A stretch of 64,000 bases of DNA from Oscarella lobularis (GCF_947507565.1 NC_089193.1:1980325-2044324), one strand, 5' to 3'; shown: positions 44,650 to 55,985, counted from the first letter of the stretch. Numbers and translations: made by a program. Notes: a model not told the origin generated them from the letters alone.

Positions 44650-45981
44650 TTAGTTGGCAAAGTATCTAACACTGCATTCTATGGATGCTGATTCGTCAAT
44701 ATCTGTCAATTCAAGATAGAGATCTCCTCTTTCAGAAAGCAATTTTTTAGGACAGCCATAGTCTTCACCCTTCACAGTGAGAGAAAAGTCAGGAAATTCA
44801 AGGTCAATTGTTTCATTTCCTGAAGCAGATACAAGGAAGGAAAATTGTGAAGAACAACTATAGGAACCCAGTGTTTGTCTGGAAACATAAACAGACACGT
44901 TACTTCCAACATTTCCACGAGTTTGGCAGCAAAATCGAAAGTCGGACGCACTCTTACTCTCAGGTTTAAAGTAAACGGAGAGCGTCCCAGTGCTGTAATA
45001 CAGCTCATGGCGATAGCTAAAATTGCGAACACTAAATTGAATTTTACAGTTTCTGATACCCAGGAACGTTTGTACATTCTTCCGTGAAATGCCGACCAAA
45101 GCAGCAGCACTGAACAAATAGGCTTTTCCTTCAGACACAGAGCAGCCCTTTTTAAGACTTTGATCAAAAGCAAGAAGGATCTGTCGCTTCCTGGCAAAAA
45201 GCGGAGAAGGAAGCTGAAGCACAGAATTCTTCGGGTGATGCTGATGAGTAAGAGCAGAAAGAATAACTTTGCTATCAACTAAACCACTCTCTTGCACACG
45301 GTCAACAAGATAGGCTGATGGAATGAGTCCAAAGCGTACGTTTTCTATGAGCTTTTTGACGTACGAACTATCCCTGTGGTGTTCAGCCCAGCGAGAAACA
45401 GCCTCAAAAACTTCATACTCGTCTATTTGTAGGTCGTTACTCCGCAAAATAGAAAGAGCCTGCTCACCAGAAAGAAACTTTGCAAATGCTTTGCTGCCCA
45501 GCACCTTGGATGCTTCTATTGCGGCAATAATGTGGCATAGTCGGTGGAGTTTATCATCATAAAGTTTAGCAAAGTCCATATAAAGGCCGACATTGTCAGG
45601 ATTGAGATTGCTCTGCAGCCACCGCGAGCATTTTTCTTTCAGAGAAGCCACGTTATAATAATCACACAGTTTCACCAATTCGGTAATTTTATTCGGATCG
45701 ATTTCGGTCTTGCCTGTATAAAAATATCGCAGCAGCGCTTCAAACGCCACCTCGTCAGCTTTGGGCAATTCAATTTTACTTTTCTTTCCTTCTAGCATGC
45801 TGCCATAAAGCATTCGATCCATAACGTCACTGTGCATCGCAAGAATCAGTCGATGAGCAGACGATGGCACTTTTTGGGGTCCAAGCAAGAACGTTACGTC
45901 AGAATGGAATCGTGTCTTAAATAGGTCTTCGTGGGCGCTCGCAAACGTCGCAGAGCAGTCAAACGAAAGAGATTTGGCCAT
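44650..45981 (-). CDS. BTB-BACK protein with PHR-like C-terminus, copy 2, intronless
   Basis: 443 residues from ATG at 45981, paralogous to the gene at 41194-42561. BTB (HSDVTFLLG, HRLILAMHSDVMDRMLYG, FEALLRYFYTGKTEI) and BACK (NLNPDNVGLYMDFAKLYDDK, FEAVSRWAEHH, VRFGLIPSAYLVD) are intact. The C-terminal beta-rich domain is more diverged: it lacks the Gln-rich HQQQQV loop of copy 1, and its end is changed to ECSVRYFAN. Divergence is concentrated in the putative substrate-binding half, which fits a change of target after duplication. It starts 98 bp head-to-head from the intact PH adaptor. Confidence 0.86.
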   Translation of the reverse strand: MAKSLSFDCSATFASAHEDLFKTRFHSDVTFLLGPQKVPSSAHRLILAMHSDVMDRMLYGSMLEGKKSKIELPKADEVAFEALLRYFYTGKTEIDPNKITELVKLCDYYNVASLKEKCSRWLQSNLNPDNVGLYMDFAKLYDDKLHRLCHIIAAIEASKVLGSKAFAKFLSGEQALSILRSNDLQIDEYEVFEAVSRWAEHHRDSSYVKKLIENVRFGLIPSAYLVDRVQESGLVDSKVILSALTHQHHPKNSVLQLPSPLFARKRQILLAFDQSLKKGCSVSEGKAYLFSAAALVGISRKNVQTFLGIRNCKIQFSVRNFSYRHELYYSTGTLSVYFKPESKSASDFRFCCQTRGNVGSNVSVYVSRQTLGSYSCSSQFSFLVSASGNETIDLEFPDFSLTVKGEDYGCPKKLLSERGDLYLELTDIDESASIECSVRYFAN

Positions 45982-46079
45982 TTGAAACTGAAGTGATAAT
46001 TGAAAGTGAAAGGTCACGAAGCGCGCTTTAGCTTCAACGAGTGAAAATTCATTGATATTTCGTTTTAGCGAAAGTCGAC
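45982..46079. promoter_or_regulatory. Shared 98-bp head-to-head promoter region, copy 2
   Basis: Separates BTB copy 2 (-) and the intact PH adaptor (+). Conserved with 42562-42660 apart from small indels, which supports function or recent duplication. Confidence 0.55.
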
Positions 46080-46881
46080 ATGGAATCTATTTGCAGTGGA
46101 TATCTAACATTCTGTAATCCAGAAGCAAACCCTGAATCGTCCTCTCCTGCGGCTTCAAAAGCCCTACTGAAGGTCTATCGCAAACAAGTAAGTGCCAGTG
46201 CCCCTGTCAATCAAACTCCTGAGTTGAAATAGGCAGGAAAAGAGAGGTGGTTTGTCTTCAAGCGACACCCAACTATAAAGTCGCAGACAAGAATAGAATA
46301 CTATAAACATGAAAGCGTGATGCAAACGGAACTCGACGCCAAAGGCTGCATACCGCTCTACTCGATCAACACCGCCTACGAAAAGAACGACAGGCTCTAC
46401 ATCGTTTGCAGCGACATAGTTCACGTTCTGAAGAGCAAATGGAAACCGGAACTCGATAACTGGGTGAGGCTCTTGAGAAAATTCATAGGGGACCAGAGAA
46501 ACGGCCCACGCGACTCTGGCAGTGCAACGAAGGAGGCAGTTTATGATCAGCCCGTTGTAACGAGCAGGTATAGTGGTCTGTGCCTATTGACGTTTCTTGA
46601 GTGAGTCTTTTAGCGAGTATGCTGAGCCGGAGAAGGTCGTGAAAGCCACAACTGGGCAATCGGAGGACACTGTGTATCAGGAGCCGTTTCAGACGGTTCC
46701 TACTACGTGGAGACGAGCGAATTCGGAATACACGGCGTTGCTGTCAAGAGAAAAAGCTCAGCCTTACGCAAACTTTTCTACGTCATCCCCAAAACGCCGA
46801 GGTTCGGAGTACACGTCACTGAAGCCAATACGAAGACCGTACAAGCAACACTACAATCCGTATGAAGAACCCAGCATTTAA
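46080..46881 (+). CDS. PH-domain adaptor with multiple YxxP motifs (DOK/GAB-like)
   Basis: Exons 46080-46187, 46233-46567 and 46614-46881 close in frame at 236 residues; introns are 45 and 46 nt. Residues 1 to about 120 resemble a PH domain: SGYLTFCN, ERWFVFKRHP, RIEYYKHES, DAKGCIPLYSI, DRLYIVCSD and a final amphipathic helix WVRLLRKFIG. This arrangement recalls the PH domains of DOK and IRS proteins. The tail has six tyrosines in short motifs: YDQP, YAEP, YQEP, two EYT(A/S)L, and YEEP. YxxP fits Crk-type SH2 binding after phosphorylation, and EYTxL could fit other SH2 domains. I infer a membrane-recruited docking adaptor for tyrosine kinases. There is no PTB domain, so it is not a full DOK. 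Confidence 0.72.
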
Positions 46882-47037
46882 AAACAGTCACTAATTGGAT
46901 TGATATAAATGGATTGATATTTGCTATACTGGAAAGTTTTGCTCGTTTCCTAGGCGACCGCGGTGTGTGGGGATAGTCACAACAGGTGGTTTATTAGATT
47001 GATCGTTCCACGTTACAAAATCGCAACTCCTGTTTGT

Positions 47038-47966
47038 CTACTTCTTTTTCATTAAATCTGCCTCCTCGGCTTTCTTTGCTCGCACGGCGCGAATGCCGAC
47101 AAGCCGAGCGTTAGCGCGCGCAATGCGCATTGACTGAAATACGCTAACTTTCTTTTCCTCATCAGTAATGACTCTTGCTTTGGGAGGATCAACAGGGTAA
47201 GCCTTGGGGAAGAGTGGACCGACCAATTGCCGGGCCAATTTCAACTCTTCAGCCTGGAAAGAAGTAAAAAGAATAAAAAGGTTGTTGCCATAACAATGAA
47301 CATGCGCAGAACAAGCAGGCGAGCATGCGCAAAAATGAAACGAGATTTCTTCCATGAAAGAATGATGCAGGAGAGGAAAGAAACATTATAACTACATGTA
47401 TGGATACTGAATGGTAGAAATGGAATAAGGAGACCCCCTTTGGGGTACGGAGAAGACGTGGCTTCAAGAGGAATGCCGTAACTTACGTCGCTATCGCCTT
47501 TCTTCGGTTTGTTCGCCTTTCGTGGGAAAACGATCAACTTGCTCATGTATTCCTTCAAGCGCTGCACGTTCATCTGCAGCGATTCGGTCGACTTGTTGCG
47601 ACGCCGATGATCGACGGCGATTCCGACTGTTTGCGCGAATTTCGGGGTCAATCCAGCTGCCTAGGGGAGAGATCCTTGATTGGGGCCCCGTTTGAGAGTC
47701 GAACGATTCTGATTTCCTACTTTGATTTCTTCGAGAGTGAAGCCGCGTCCCGTTCTCGTTTTCGTGTTATAGCGGAATGTTGGGCAACGGACTGTTGGAC
47801 GAACTGGGCCCGCTACGGGGCGTGGAGCGATTCGTTTCGCTTTTTCTTGGCGAGCGAGGCGACGACGCTTCTTGCGGCCCGGCTGGTCGAAAGTGGTTTT
47901 CACGTAGCGCTGCCAGTGTTTGTGGAAGTGGTTGTTTTGGATTATGTTGTTGCCTCTCGGCGCCAT
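47038..47966 (-). CDS. RPL13: 60S ribosomal protein eL13, three exons
   Basis: Exons 47721-47966, 47487-47660 and 47038-47253 give 211 residues, the same length as human RPL13. Diagnostic segments are [73 protein letters not shown] and [11 protein letters not shown], ending in Lys. The 233-nt second intron is long for this region. Ribosomal-protein introns often host snoRNAs, but I could not find a convincing C/D or H/ACA pattern in it. Confidence 0.96.
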
Positions 47967-47969
47967 TTG

Positions 47970-48269
47970 AGACGGTAGATCTTAGAGAGACGTTTTAGGT
48001 TGCTTTTGGTCGTACTGAACGATCGGCGACGCGAACGATTACCGAGATGCGACGGGATAAAATACGAGAGACGCACACGATGATGGCCGACTAGACGCAC
48101 GCGCAGTTCGCTCGTTCCTCGAACACGTGAGCAATTGTTACGGCAGCTTTTTCTGCCTCTAGATTTTTACCGGACCGAGTCTTCTAATGTACAGGAGATT
48201 TTTTCTCAAGTTAATAAAGCTAGCTTGCTCAATCCTCACATAAAAACTCAACCGAAAGAGAGCGCCGTA
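47970..48269. promoter_or_regulatory. Head-to-head intergenic region, eL13 and Rab-like gene
   Basis: About 300 bases between divergent genes. TTTTACCGGACC and a T-rich tract are present but no clear TATA box. ATG at 48270 is out of frame with the GTPase. Confidence 0.35.
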
Positions 48270-48271
48270 AT

Positions 48272-48987
48272 GTGTCTCGAAGAGGCGTCGTAACAATTCT
48301 ATTAGCCCCACCCACAATACTCACAACACTGGCGGCTCTCAACTACGGGAAACGAGGGTCCAAAGTAATCCTTATCGGCGATCCAGGCGTCGGAAAGACG
48401 TCAATATTTCGGCGCATGTACGACGGTACCTTTTCGGAGCGTAGTACAGTAACAGCTGGCCGCGATCAAATGGATTGGGAATATCGCGAAGGAAATACTG
48501 CCGTAATGCTCCGAATCGAAGACACGGGCGGAATGGAGAAGCGCGTGACCTTAACTGCAGGCTACTACAACTCTGCGAGCGCAATCGTCTTCGTTTACGC
48601 CGTAGACGATGTTAATTCGCTGTTGTCCCTAACTGAGTGGGCGGAACGGGCTAACTCACGTGCACCGGAAGACGCGCACGTGTTTTTGATTGGAAACAAA
48701 ACCGATTTACGTAGAAAGGTGCCGTATAATAGAAAATAGCTTAGAACTTCGATTATTTAGTTTATTTTTAGGTTAGAGATAGCGATATTGAATCGGTTGC
48801 CGAATCTATTGGCGTCATCAGTGAAAATTCATTTCTAGTTTCGTGTAAAACAAACGAAGGTGTTGAAAAGGCATTTAGAACGATAGGGTCCGTTATAAAT
48901 CGAGAACCGAGGTCTACAAGAGTAAGAGGCGCGAAAATAATTGCAACGACAGAAAATTCCGAAAATAAAAAATCCTCTTGCTGTTAG
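48272..48987 (+). CDS. Atypical Rab-like GTPase, first of a tandem pair
   Basis: Two exons (to 48718 and 48772-48987). The P-loop is GDPGVGKTS, the effector-like segment FRRMYDGTFSERSTVT follows, switch II reads DTGGMEK in place of DTAGQE, then NKTD and SCKT. The end KKSSCC is a Rab double-cysteine geranylgeranylation site. Loss of the catalytic Gln (Met) suggests slow or absent GTP hydrolysis, as known for other Ras-family proteins with Q61 substitutions. No in-frame ATG lies between the acceptor-free upstream region and the P-loop; the frame opens at a GTG (48272). A short upstream exon or a non-ATG start must be assumed. Introns of about 53 nt match the neighbouring paralogue in position. 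Confidence 0.75.
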
Positions 48988-49137
48988 AAAATTTTGTTAT
49001 GTAAAGAAAAATAAAAAATTATTGTCTTGGGCTCCTAATGTGCACGTACGCGTGACGTTTGCGGTGAGTACTGACGGGGGGGAGAGCCCCACAATGCGCG
49101 TCCCACTCCTTGTTTTCCTCATTTCGTTAATCTGTTC

Positions 49138-49844
49138 ATGACCGGTCTACGTCAATGGGAAGGCCGCCGCGGTAATCGCAGCGCCAAAGTCATTCTACTT
49201 GGGGAATCGGGCGTGGGGAAAACGTCCATCTTTCGTCGTCTGAAAGACGGCACGTTTAGCGGCGAAACTACGGTAACTGTCGGCGGGGAAGATCAGTATG
49301 ATTGGGAGTATCGCGAGGGTGAAACGGCGGTTACTCTTCGTATTCACGACACGGCGAGTCGCGAGAAAAAATTCGGTTTGGGACCGAGTTACTATCACGG
49401 TACGTCAGCGGTCGTATTGGTCTACGATGTGAACCAGGCAGGGACTTTTGAGTATATGAGCGATTGGTTTGAAATGGCAAAAAATTCGGCTACTCTAAAC
49501 GCTCACTATTTCCTCGTAGGAAATAAGAACGACCTTAGAATAAAAGTACGTTTTGGTTCGTCCTTATGTCGTAGGTGCTAGGCACGTGATGAGTACTTTC
49601 GATTTAGGTGAACCAGGAAAAGGTGGACGATTTCATTCGAACGATTAATACGGATCGCGAATACATCAGGGAGGATTGGTTCTTTAGTGTTTCGTGTAAA
49701 ACTGGGGACGGTGTTAGAGAAGCGTTTGAGAAAATCGCCAGGGTTATCAATGCGGATCCTTGGCCGCCACAACCAGAGCCTGTCATCGTTCCACACGAAG
49801 TGAAGAACGAGAAGAGTCGCAGGAAATGCTGTAGAACTGCCTAG
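49138..49844 (+). CDS. Atypical Rab-like GTPase, second of a tandem pair
   Basis: Exons 49138-49545 and 49608-49844 give 214 residues. Motifs are GESGVGKTS (P-loop), FRRLKDGTFSGETTVTVGG, DTASREK at switch II, NKND and SCKT. The invariant Gly and Gln of DTAGQE are replaced by Ser and Arg, a stronger departure than in the upstream paralogue. The C-terminus KCCRTA keeps two cysteines near the end but not in the usual terminal position, so prenylation is uncertain. The intron lies at the same place as in the upstream gene, confirming tandem duplication. Rab-type GTPase with altered or no hydrolysis is the best reading. Confidence 0.83.
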
Positions 49845-50121
49845 CACATATCCTTTTTGTTTTTTTAACACAAGGGCCTCACTTATATGCAAATAAATGT
49901 GCAAATGAGAACGTGGGGTGCAGGGAGGGAGTAAACGTCCTGACTCTAATACCCATAATAAAAATATGATTACGATTTATTATTATTTTAATGAACACAA
50001 ATCTACTGTTCAGCTCTCGCACGCTCGTTCTAATAACAAAAAACGTTCACAACACGACTCCTGTTTCGACAAAATTCGGCCAAATTTCCAAGAAACCGAA
50101 TATAAAAACACGAACACAAAG

Positions 50122-53100
50122 TTACCGTCGCCCAAGCGGCGCAAACACGTCGTCACTGCCGCTCCCACCCCCACCGTACATAACATCAGGGTCATGATTA
50201 ATAAAATGCTGAACATTAGACCCTATAGGTCCGTTTACGACAGGCGCTGTTTGGCCTGGATAAGCAAAGGGACCGTACGCTTGATTTATAGCCATTGCTG
50301 ATTGGCGTCCACTGCCTATGGCTCCTGGGTGACTCATACGAAACTGAGGGCTCATGGTAGCGTAGTTAGGGGCAACATTAGGTGGAAAAAAGGGTCGATG
50401 AGGCGAGTTTGCGATTATCGGTTGAGGGGACGGCTGAGGCGGAGGCGGCGGCAGTTGAGGAGACGGCGGAGGCGGACGTTGGATAGTCGACGTTGATGGC
50501 GAAGCCTGGGAGCGTTGTTTGCCTATGCTTGTGCCAAGATTCGGTATCTAGATCGCGTTTGCATTGAATAAAGGTCCCTAAGGGTTTGTATTTGTATTAC
50601 TGGGAATGCTGAGCGTCCAGGAGATTGTGGCGCGAGCGGAGACGACGAAACCGACGTAGTAACTACAAATAATCAATATCTAATATAAATATTATAAGGG
50701 GGGAGTATTCCTTTACATGGAGCTTGAGTTCTTGGGTACGGTTGCTGCATACTTTCCTGTTTTACCTTCAACTCATTGACGTATCCCTTATAGAGGTGAT
50801 ACTGTTTTTGAACGGCTGCTTTTTGCTGTTGTAGCAGATGGAGTTGCTGTTGTAGAAGAGTCTCCAGAGTGGACGTGGAGAATGGAGAAAGCGGGCGAAC
50901 GCGTTGGACTTCCGCGTTGAGTTGGCGTTCGTGTTCGTTGAGACAGTCGAGTTGGAGTTGAAGGAGAAAGAGAACGGTTTGATTGCGAACGTTTACGTGA
51001 GACGTGATGCTCTTTTCCGGCTGGGGAGCGACTTGGGGAGGTTGCGCGGACGGCGAGGCGGCGGCGGGGGGTGCGACGACGGCGACGACGGCCGGAGGAG
51101 ACGGCTGAGGTCGCGGGGACGCCGCTGAAGGAAATCGCGTTGATTGAGGCGCCGTTTGAGGGCTGCGAGACATTGGGTTTTCATAGGGGAATCGCGTGCG
51201 TTTTTCTCACTTTTTTAGCTCTCTTGCTATTTGATGAACGCGTTGAGTTAGCGCCGCTGGGACGGTTAGCAAGTGAAAGATCTCTTCCAGATCCAATTCA
51301 AGCAATTTCCCTATAAAATTCGATATCTAGGTCTGTATACGTCAAGTCAATTTAGAAATGAACCTGTTATGGGATGAGCTAGTCGTTCGTTTTTCTGTTT
51401 CACCAAAGGAAATAGGTATTGGGTCAATACGTTATTTCTAGCGCGAGACGAAGCCCGTCGAAAATTCTCCAACGTCTGTGGAGTCACTCTAACATAAGTA
51501 CATATATTTTTTTAATTTTTTTATACGGAATCTTATTCTAATTTTTTTTACTTTGTTACTGTTTGAATTGGGGATGGTGATGATGTTGCCATTTGGGCTA
51601 AATGTCTCGTTTGTATCGAGGCTTCGAGCTTCCGCTCAAATTCATCATTATCGCGGAAAATGAAACTTTTCATTTGCCGACATCGACCAATGAACTCGAT
51701 CCAACAGCCTCGATTTTCTCCAACCGAAGCCAGCGTATAGGGATCCCCAACAACGACTAGAAAATCCTTAGCGCGCGTCACGGCAGTATTAAACAACTAG
51801 GAATAAATAAATAAATAAATACTCGCGATAAAAGTCCCTACACTAAAACTTATTTTTACTTTAGGATTGCTTAAAAAGCCGAGAGATTCGTGGCCTATGT
51901 CTTCAGGGACTTCCGTACACGTTCGCACAGTGGAAAGAATGAGGGCCCGGTATTCGTACCCCTGGACATTTTCAATACGAAGCACGTGGACCTTAGGGAG
52001 GGAGGGACACATAAAGGGAAGCACGTGGAAAAAAATAGGCCCGCTACCCACTTTCCCGTATCGTTTCTTTCGCAGAATATGACGTATGCGTTGAACCTGT
52101 TTCATGTAGGGAGTAAGGGCGCATATTTCCGTGGGATCAATCCCACTTTGAACCAAATCTTCGACCTAATATGACCCCCTATGTTTATATGGTCTATTTT
52201 ATTATTTTCTCTTGCCTGATTGGCTACTTCTGCTGCTTCGAAATCGTTAAAATATGACGGCGAATCTTCGTCTTGTCCTTCCGTTCCCTTGACTCCGACG
52301 AATCGGAGTGGAGCGAGGGGACTAGACATGGGAAAAAATGACTGTCGTTGCGCTTGGAGCTCGTTGTTATAAAATAGACTCGAAGCCAATTCAATAATCT
52401 ATAGGAAAAAATATCCCCCAAAATAAAATTATTTTAATTTCTGCTCTACCTCTGGTACGGAACGATAATTTTGAATTAAATTCGTGCAACAGGTTTTCCC
52501 CGGAACCGTTTCCTTATAAATTTGCGAATCGTAGAGTCTCTCTAATAAGGAGCGTTGGAGATTGAATTTTCGCGCTAAATCTGATTGGACGGGCGCTTCA
52601 AGTTGCATGTGATCGCCCGCTAGAACGATTTTCGTTTCAATTGACGCTGTCATGAGAGGAATAAGCGCTTCCGCTTCCATAGCCTGAGCCGCTTCATCAA
52701 TAAAGATATGAGAGAAGAATCCCCGTGGTAGGGAACTCGCTACGCTGTACGACGTCACTAGAGTGCTGATCACAACTCGATAGCGCGAGAGATCAGACGC
52801 TGAAGGAGTGTCAAAACTAAGAGGGGACCCATCCTTTGATTCCTTATATAAATATAGTGATTATTACCGTGTGTATTGGCGAACTGTAGGACTAATTGTC
52901 TCGGATCGTCTCTCCTTATAATAGAAGCGCACTAGAGGGGCGATATCCCCGTTGAATTTATCTAATAGAGACGTTGTTTAGTCTTAGCTAGTGTAGGCGA
53001 TTTGCTTGCCTTTCCATAGCGAATGTATGGCGTCGACGTAGAGATCTGCGGCGCTGTTTGAGTGCGTGCAAATGAGGATGCGACTCGTGGGGTAAAAGGC

Positions 53101-55985
53101 GAGTAGGAGACAAAGAGCCTCGCGCATCGTGCGAGTTTTACCCGTCCCAAAAGGACCACAAATCAATGAGGGAATCTAAGGCGAATTTTCCCCATAAATG
53201 CACGTGTATTGTATTCGTTTTGCGACCTTTTTGTAGCACGGGTTCGGGTGTAGTATGCTCTTGACAGCGAGTCGCTGATTTTCGTTTAATTCGCGATCGA
53301 TTGCCGCCATTGCGCGCGTTAGTTCGACGGGATCGGGTATGGGAGCGTTTTTCTCGCGCGGAAAAATGACGTCGAGATTTATGACGTCGATTCCGTGATG
53401 CATGCATTGAAAGGGATTCCGATTCAACGTGAATCGAATATCAGCCTTATTTTGACGCGATAAACTAAACCCGGATACTTAACCTCTATTGGGGGATATA
53501 TAATTATGACGTACGTGGCCTCCTGGACTTCTATTTTGACTCGTAGAACGATTTTTTCGCGCATTACTTTGAATACGATGCACTCGAAGGCACGTGACTC
53601 CCCAATGGGGCGTACCAGTGCTCGATCATTGACTCTAATTAATTCGCGTGCTAATATATATATATTTATATTTCTTACCTTATTGATGATGAACTTTCTA
53701 TTAGTAATTCGTTTAGTTTGAGCTCTATGAATATTTCGCCTTCAATTGCTACGTCAATTCCACTGAAATCGTCGATTTTCGACTTGAAGTGAATTTCGTG
53801 GTCATAGAAATCGTATCTTAGCAACAAAGAGACCTCTACGTGCGTCACGTGGAATATTTTCGATGAATTTACCGACTAAAATCCATGCGACGTTGATATT
53901 CTTCTATATAAAGCAACTGGTGCATTCTCTCCTTATAGTTTTCCTAGCCAAAGTTCTCTATCTATCTCTTCCTATAGGGAAGGGGGTCCCCCTTTCTTAC
54001 CATGGTTAGTAGCGGGTCCATGTCGTCAAAAGCGCTACTTCTTAAGTTATTCTCAACGTCTTCGGGTAATTCGTAATTAGGAAGTGACGTAAGGTCTACG
54101 TTTTCTCGCGAGAAATGAATTATTTCGTACGCGCTCTCCCAAAATAGACTCCTAATGATTTTTCTCATATTTCTATAGGCTAGGTGCGTTTCTTTACCTG
54201 CTTGATAGATCGGGAGCGGCTACAGTTGCTTCTGCAGTGGGGAGAGATTGTAGCAAGGTACTCTCGCCCATTTTCACAGCCAAAATACGGCCAATAAAAA
54301 ATCCGTCAAATTTGAAGACGACAGTTTGGGTGAAGAAACCGGAAGTTGGACGGAAAATGATCTCAAATAATATAAACGTCAATATATTAATTAATTAATT
54401 AAAGAGATTACTTTGACGTTGACTGAGTCTTTTGTATTGATTTTTTTCATTAGAGAAATTCCCATGAGGTTGCAATTTTGGAGAATTTGTTTTGGCGTTT
54501 TCCCGGACGTTGACAGTTCTACGCCGTTGAACCGGAACTCGGGAAAACGCGCATCAAGAAGGACAACGTAAGAAAGACTTTGAAGACTCTATAAAAATTA
54601 AAAAATATTTTTATCCGGGCTTTTTCTTTTGTCCTCCCTACATCCGCTTTCACGTGAAGATTCCATTCTATAGGATCTTCACTGTTCCACACAACGCTGA
54701 GTGGTCGATTATTAAATTCCGTTATTTCCACTCCATTTTTATCCTCGATTAGCTACACAAACAAAAATCCCGTACGTAGTACAAAGAACTCTATATTTAC
54801 CTGTTCAATTTTAATTCCAGAATTCGCTAACTCTTCTCTGACTTGCCCAACAAAGGGAGGATCGTCTGTCAAGCTTTCGGCTTCCATGGCAGCCCCCTCT
54901 ACCCCCGAATCAACAGCCCTTGACGACGACGTTGCTATGGACGTTGCTGTCGTCAAGGAAATCGATTCAACGCTATCAGAATCCGGCAAAAGCGGCGGAA
55001 ACGCCTCGGAATCAACGCGTATGGAAGTGGACCCCCCTGAAGAACGACTCTCCCCTATCACTTTAGCGGCGGATAAATTGGACGTTGGCTCTGCTGCTCC
55101 AGGGGGGGCGGGGACGTCTCCTCGTGACGTCATTTTCGCCTGTTTTGCGGCTTGTTTCAATTGGGCATTCCATTCTTGGAGTTCATCCGGGCTATGTGCA
55201 AATATGCACCCGTTGCCAAACATACACCGATTGCCCTTCTCCACGTGCATGCACATCTTATACACGTTCGTATAGGGCAAGGGGGGCCTCTTTCTCATAC
55301 CCGCTTTCGGTTTCACTTCTACCTCGTTCTCTATCCGGGAAACGCGTTGCGATGGCAACGATGACGACGGTTGTGCCGCCGCTGGTTGTGGTGGGGGTGA
55401 GGATGAAGATCCAGTTGAATTCCACATTTCGAGTTCGTCGATGGAATGCGCGTAGTGGCAAGAGGCTCCGAATGGACACGCCCCCGAGCCTTGGATGTGC
55501 ATACACATGCGATACTCACCGCCGGAGGGAAGCGGATTTGGCGGGTGCGTTCGACCTCCGGGACTTCCCGATCGTCCCGTTTTCGTATTGATATTATTCG
55601 ATGATTTTGCGATGACGGGTTGTTGTGGAGGCGTGGTCGTCGTTTCGGCGGCTGTGGCGGCGGCGATTTCTTCGTTCCAGACGTCGAGTTCTTCTTGACT
55701 GTGAGCGAACGAGCAGAGAGCGCCTTTTACGCAGCGTCCCGCGCGCCACGTGTTGCAGAGTTCGTATTCGCGTCGTGGAACGGGCGGACGAGGGCGAATG
55801 CTCACCCAACGTCCGCCGGCGCCTTCGACGACCGTTACTGGGTTCCATACGTGCTTGCACACCTTGCAGGAACGCGAGCGCTTCTTCTTGTCGTCGTATG
55901 TTTGATCGATTGACGTCACTTGGGGCTTTCGCTTGTGATTCGATGCGTTCCAGCACACGCGACACGCTTCTTTCACTTCGGGCAT
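50122..55985 (-). CDS. HELZ: HELZ-type CCCH zinc-finger SF1 RNA helicase with C-terminal MLLE domain
   Basis: Multi-exon gene. The N-terminus has two CxxC pairs ([13 protein letters not shown]) and three CCCH fingers (C-x7/8-C-x5-C-x3-[30 protein letters not shown]). The helicase core follows: [10 protein letters not shown] (motif I, about 53150), [26 protein letters not shown] (motif II), [12 protein letters not shown] (motif III), [16 protein letters not shown], and [18 protein letters not shown] (motif VI). After QT at 51560 a GT donor joins in frame to exons 51364-51475 and 51211-51310, which read as an MLLE/PABC domain (YLFPLVKQ, then [19 protein letters not shown]). A Pro/Gln-rich tail with a coiled coil ends at 50122. 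HELZ proteins act in mRNA decay with CCR4-NOT. The first in-frame ATG is at 55985. If the donor at 51559 is unused the protein ends at 51548. Confidence 0.8.
51211..51475 (-). other. MLLE (PABC) domain exons of the HELZ-like gene
   Basis: Two exons of 112 and 100 nt. The translation has the poly(A)-binding-protein C-domain pattern: [35 protein letters not shown]. The KLLEL element stands where MLLE proteins have KITGMLLE. The domain binds PAM2 peptides in PABP and UBR5. Phase matches the exons on both sides. Confidence 0.72.

Noticed and set aside
47255-47486. snoRNA in the second eL13 intron
   Set aside because: Expected from other animals, but no matched C and D boxes or H/ACA pattern could be found by eye.
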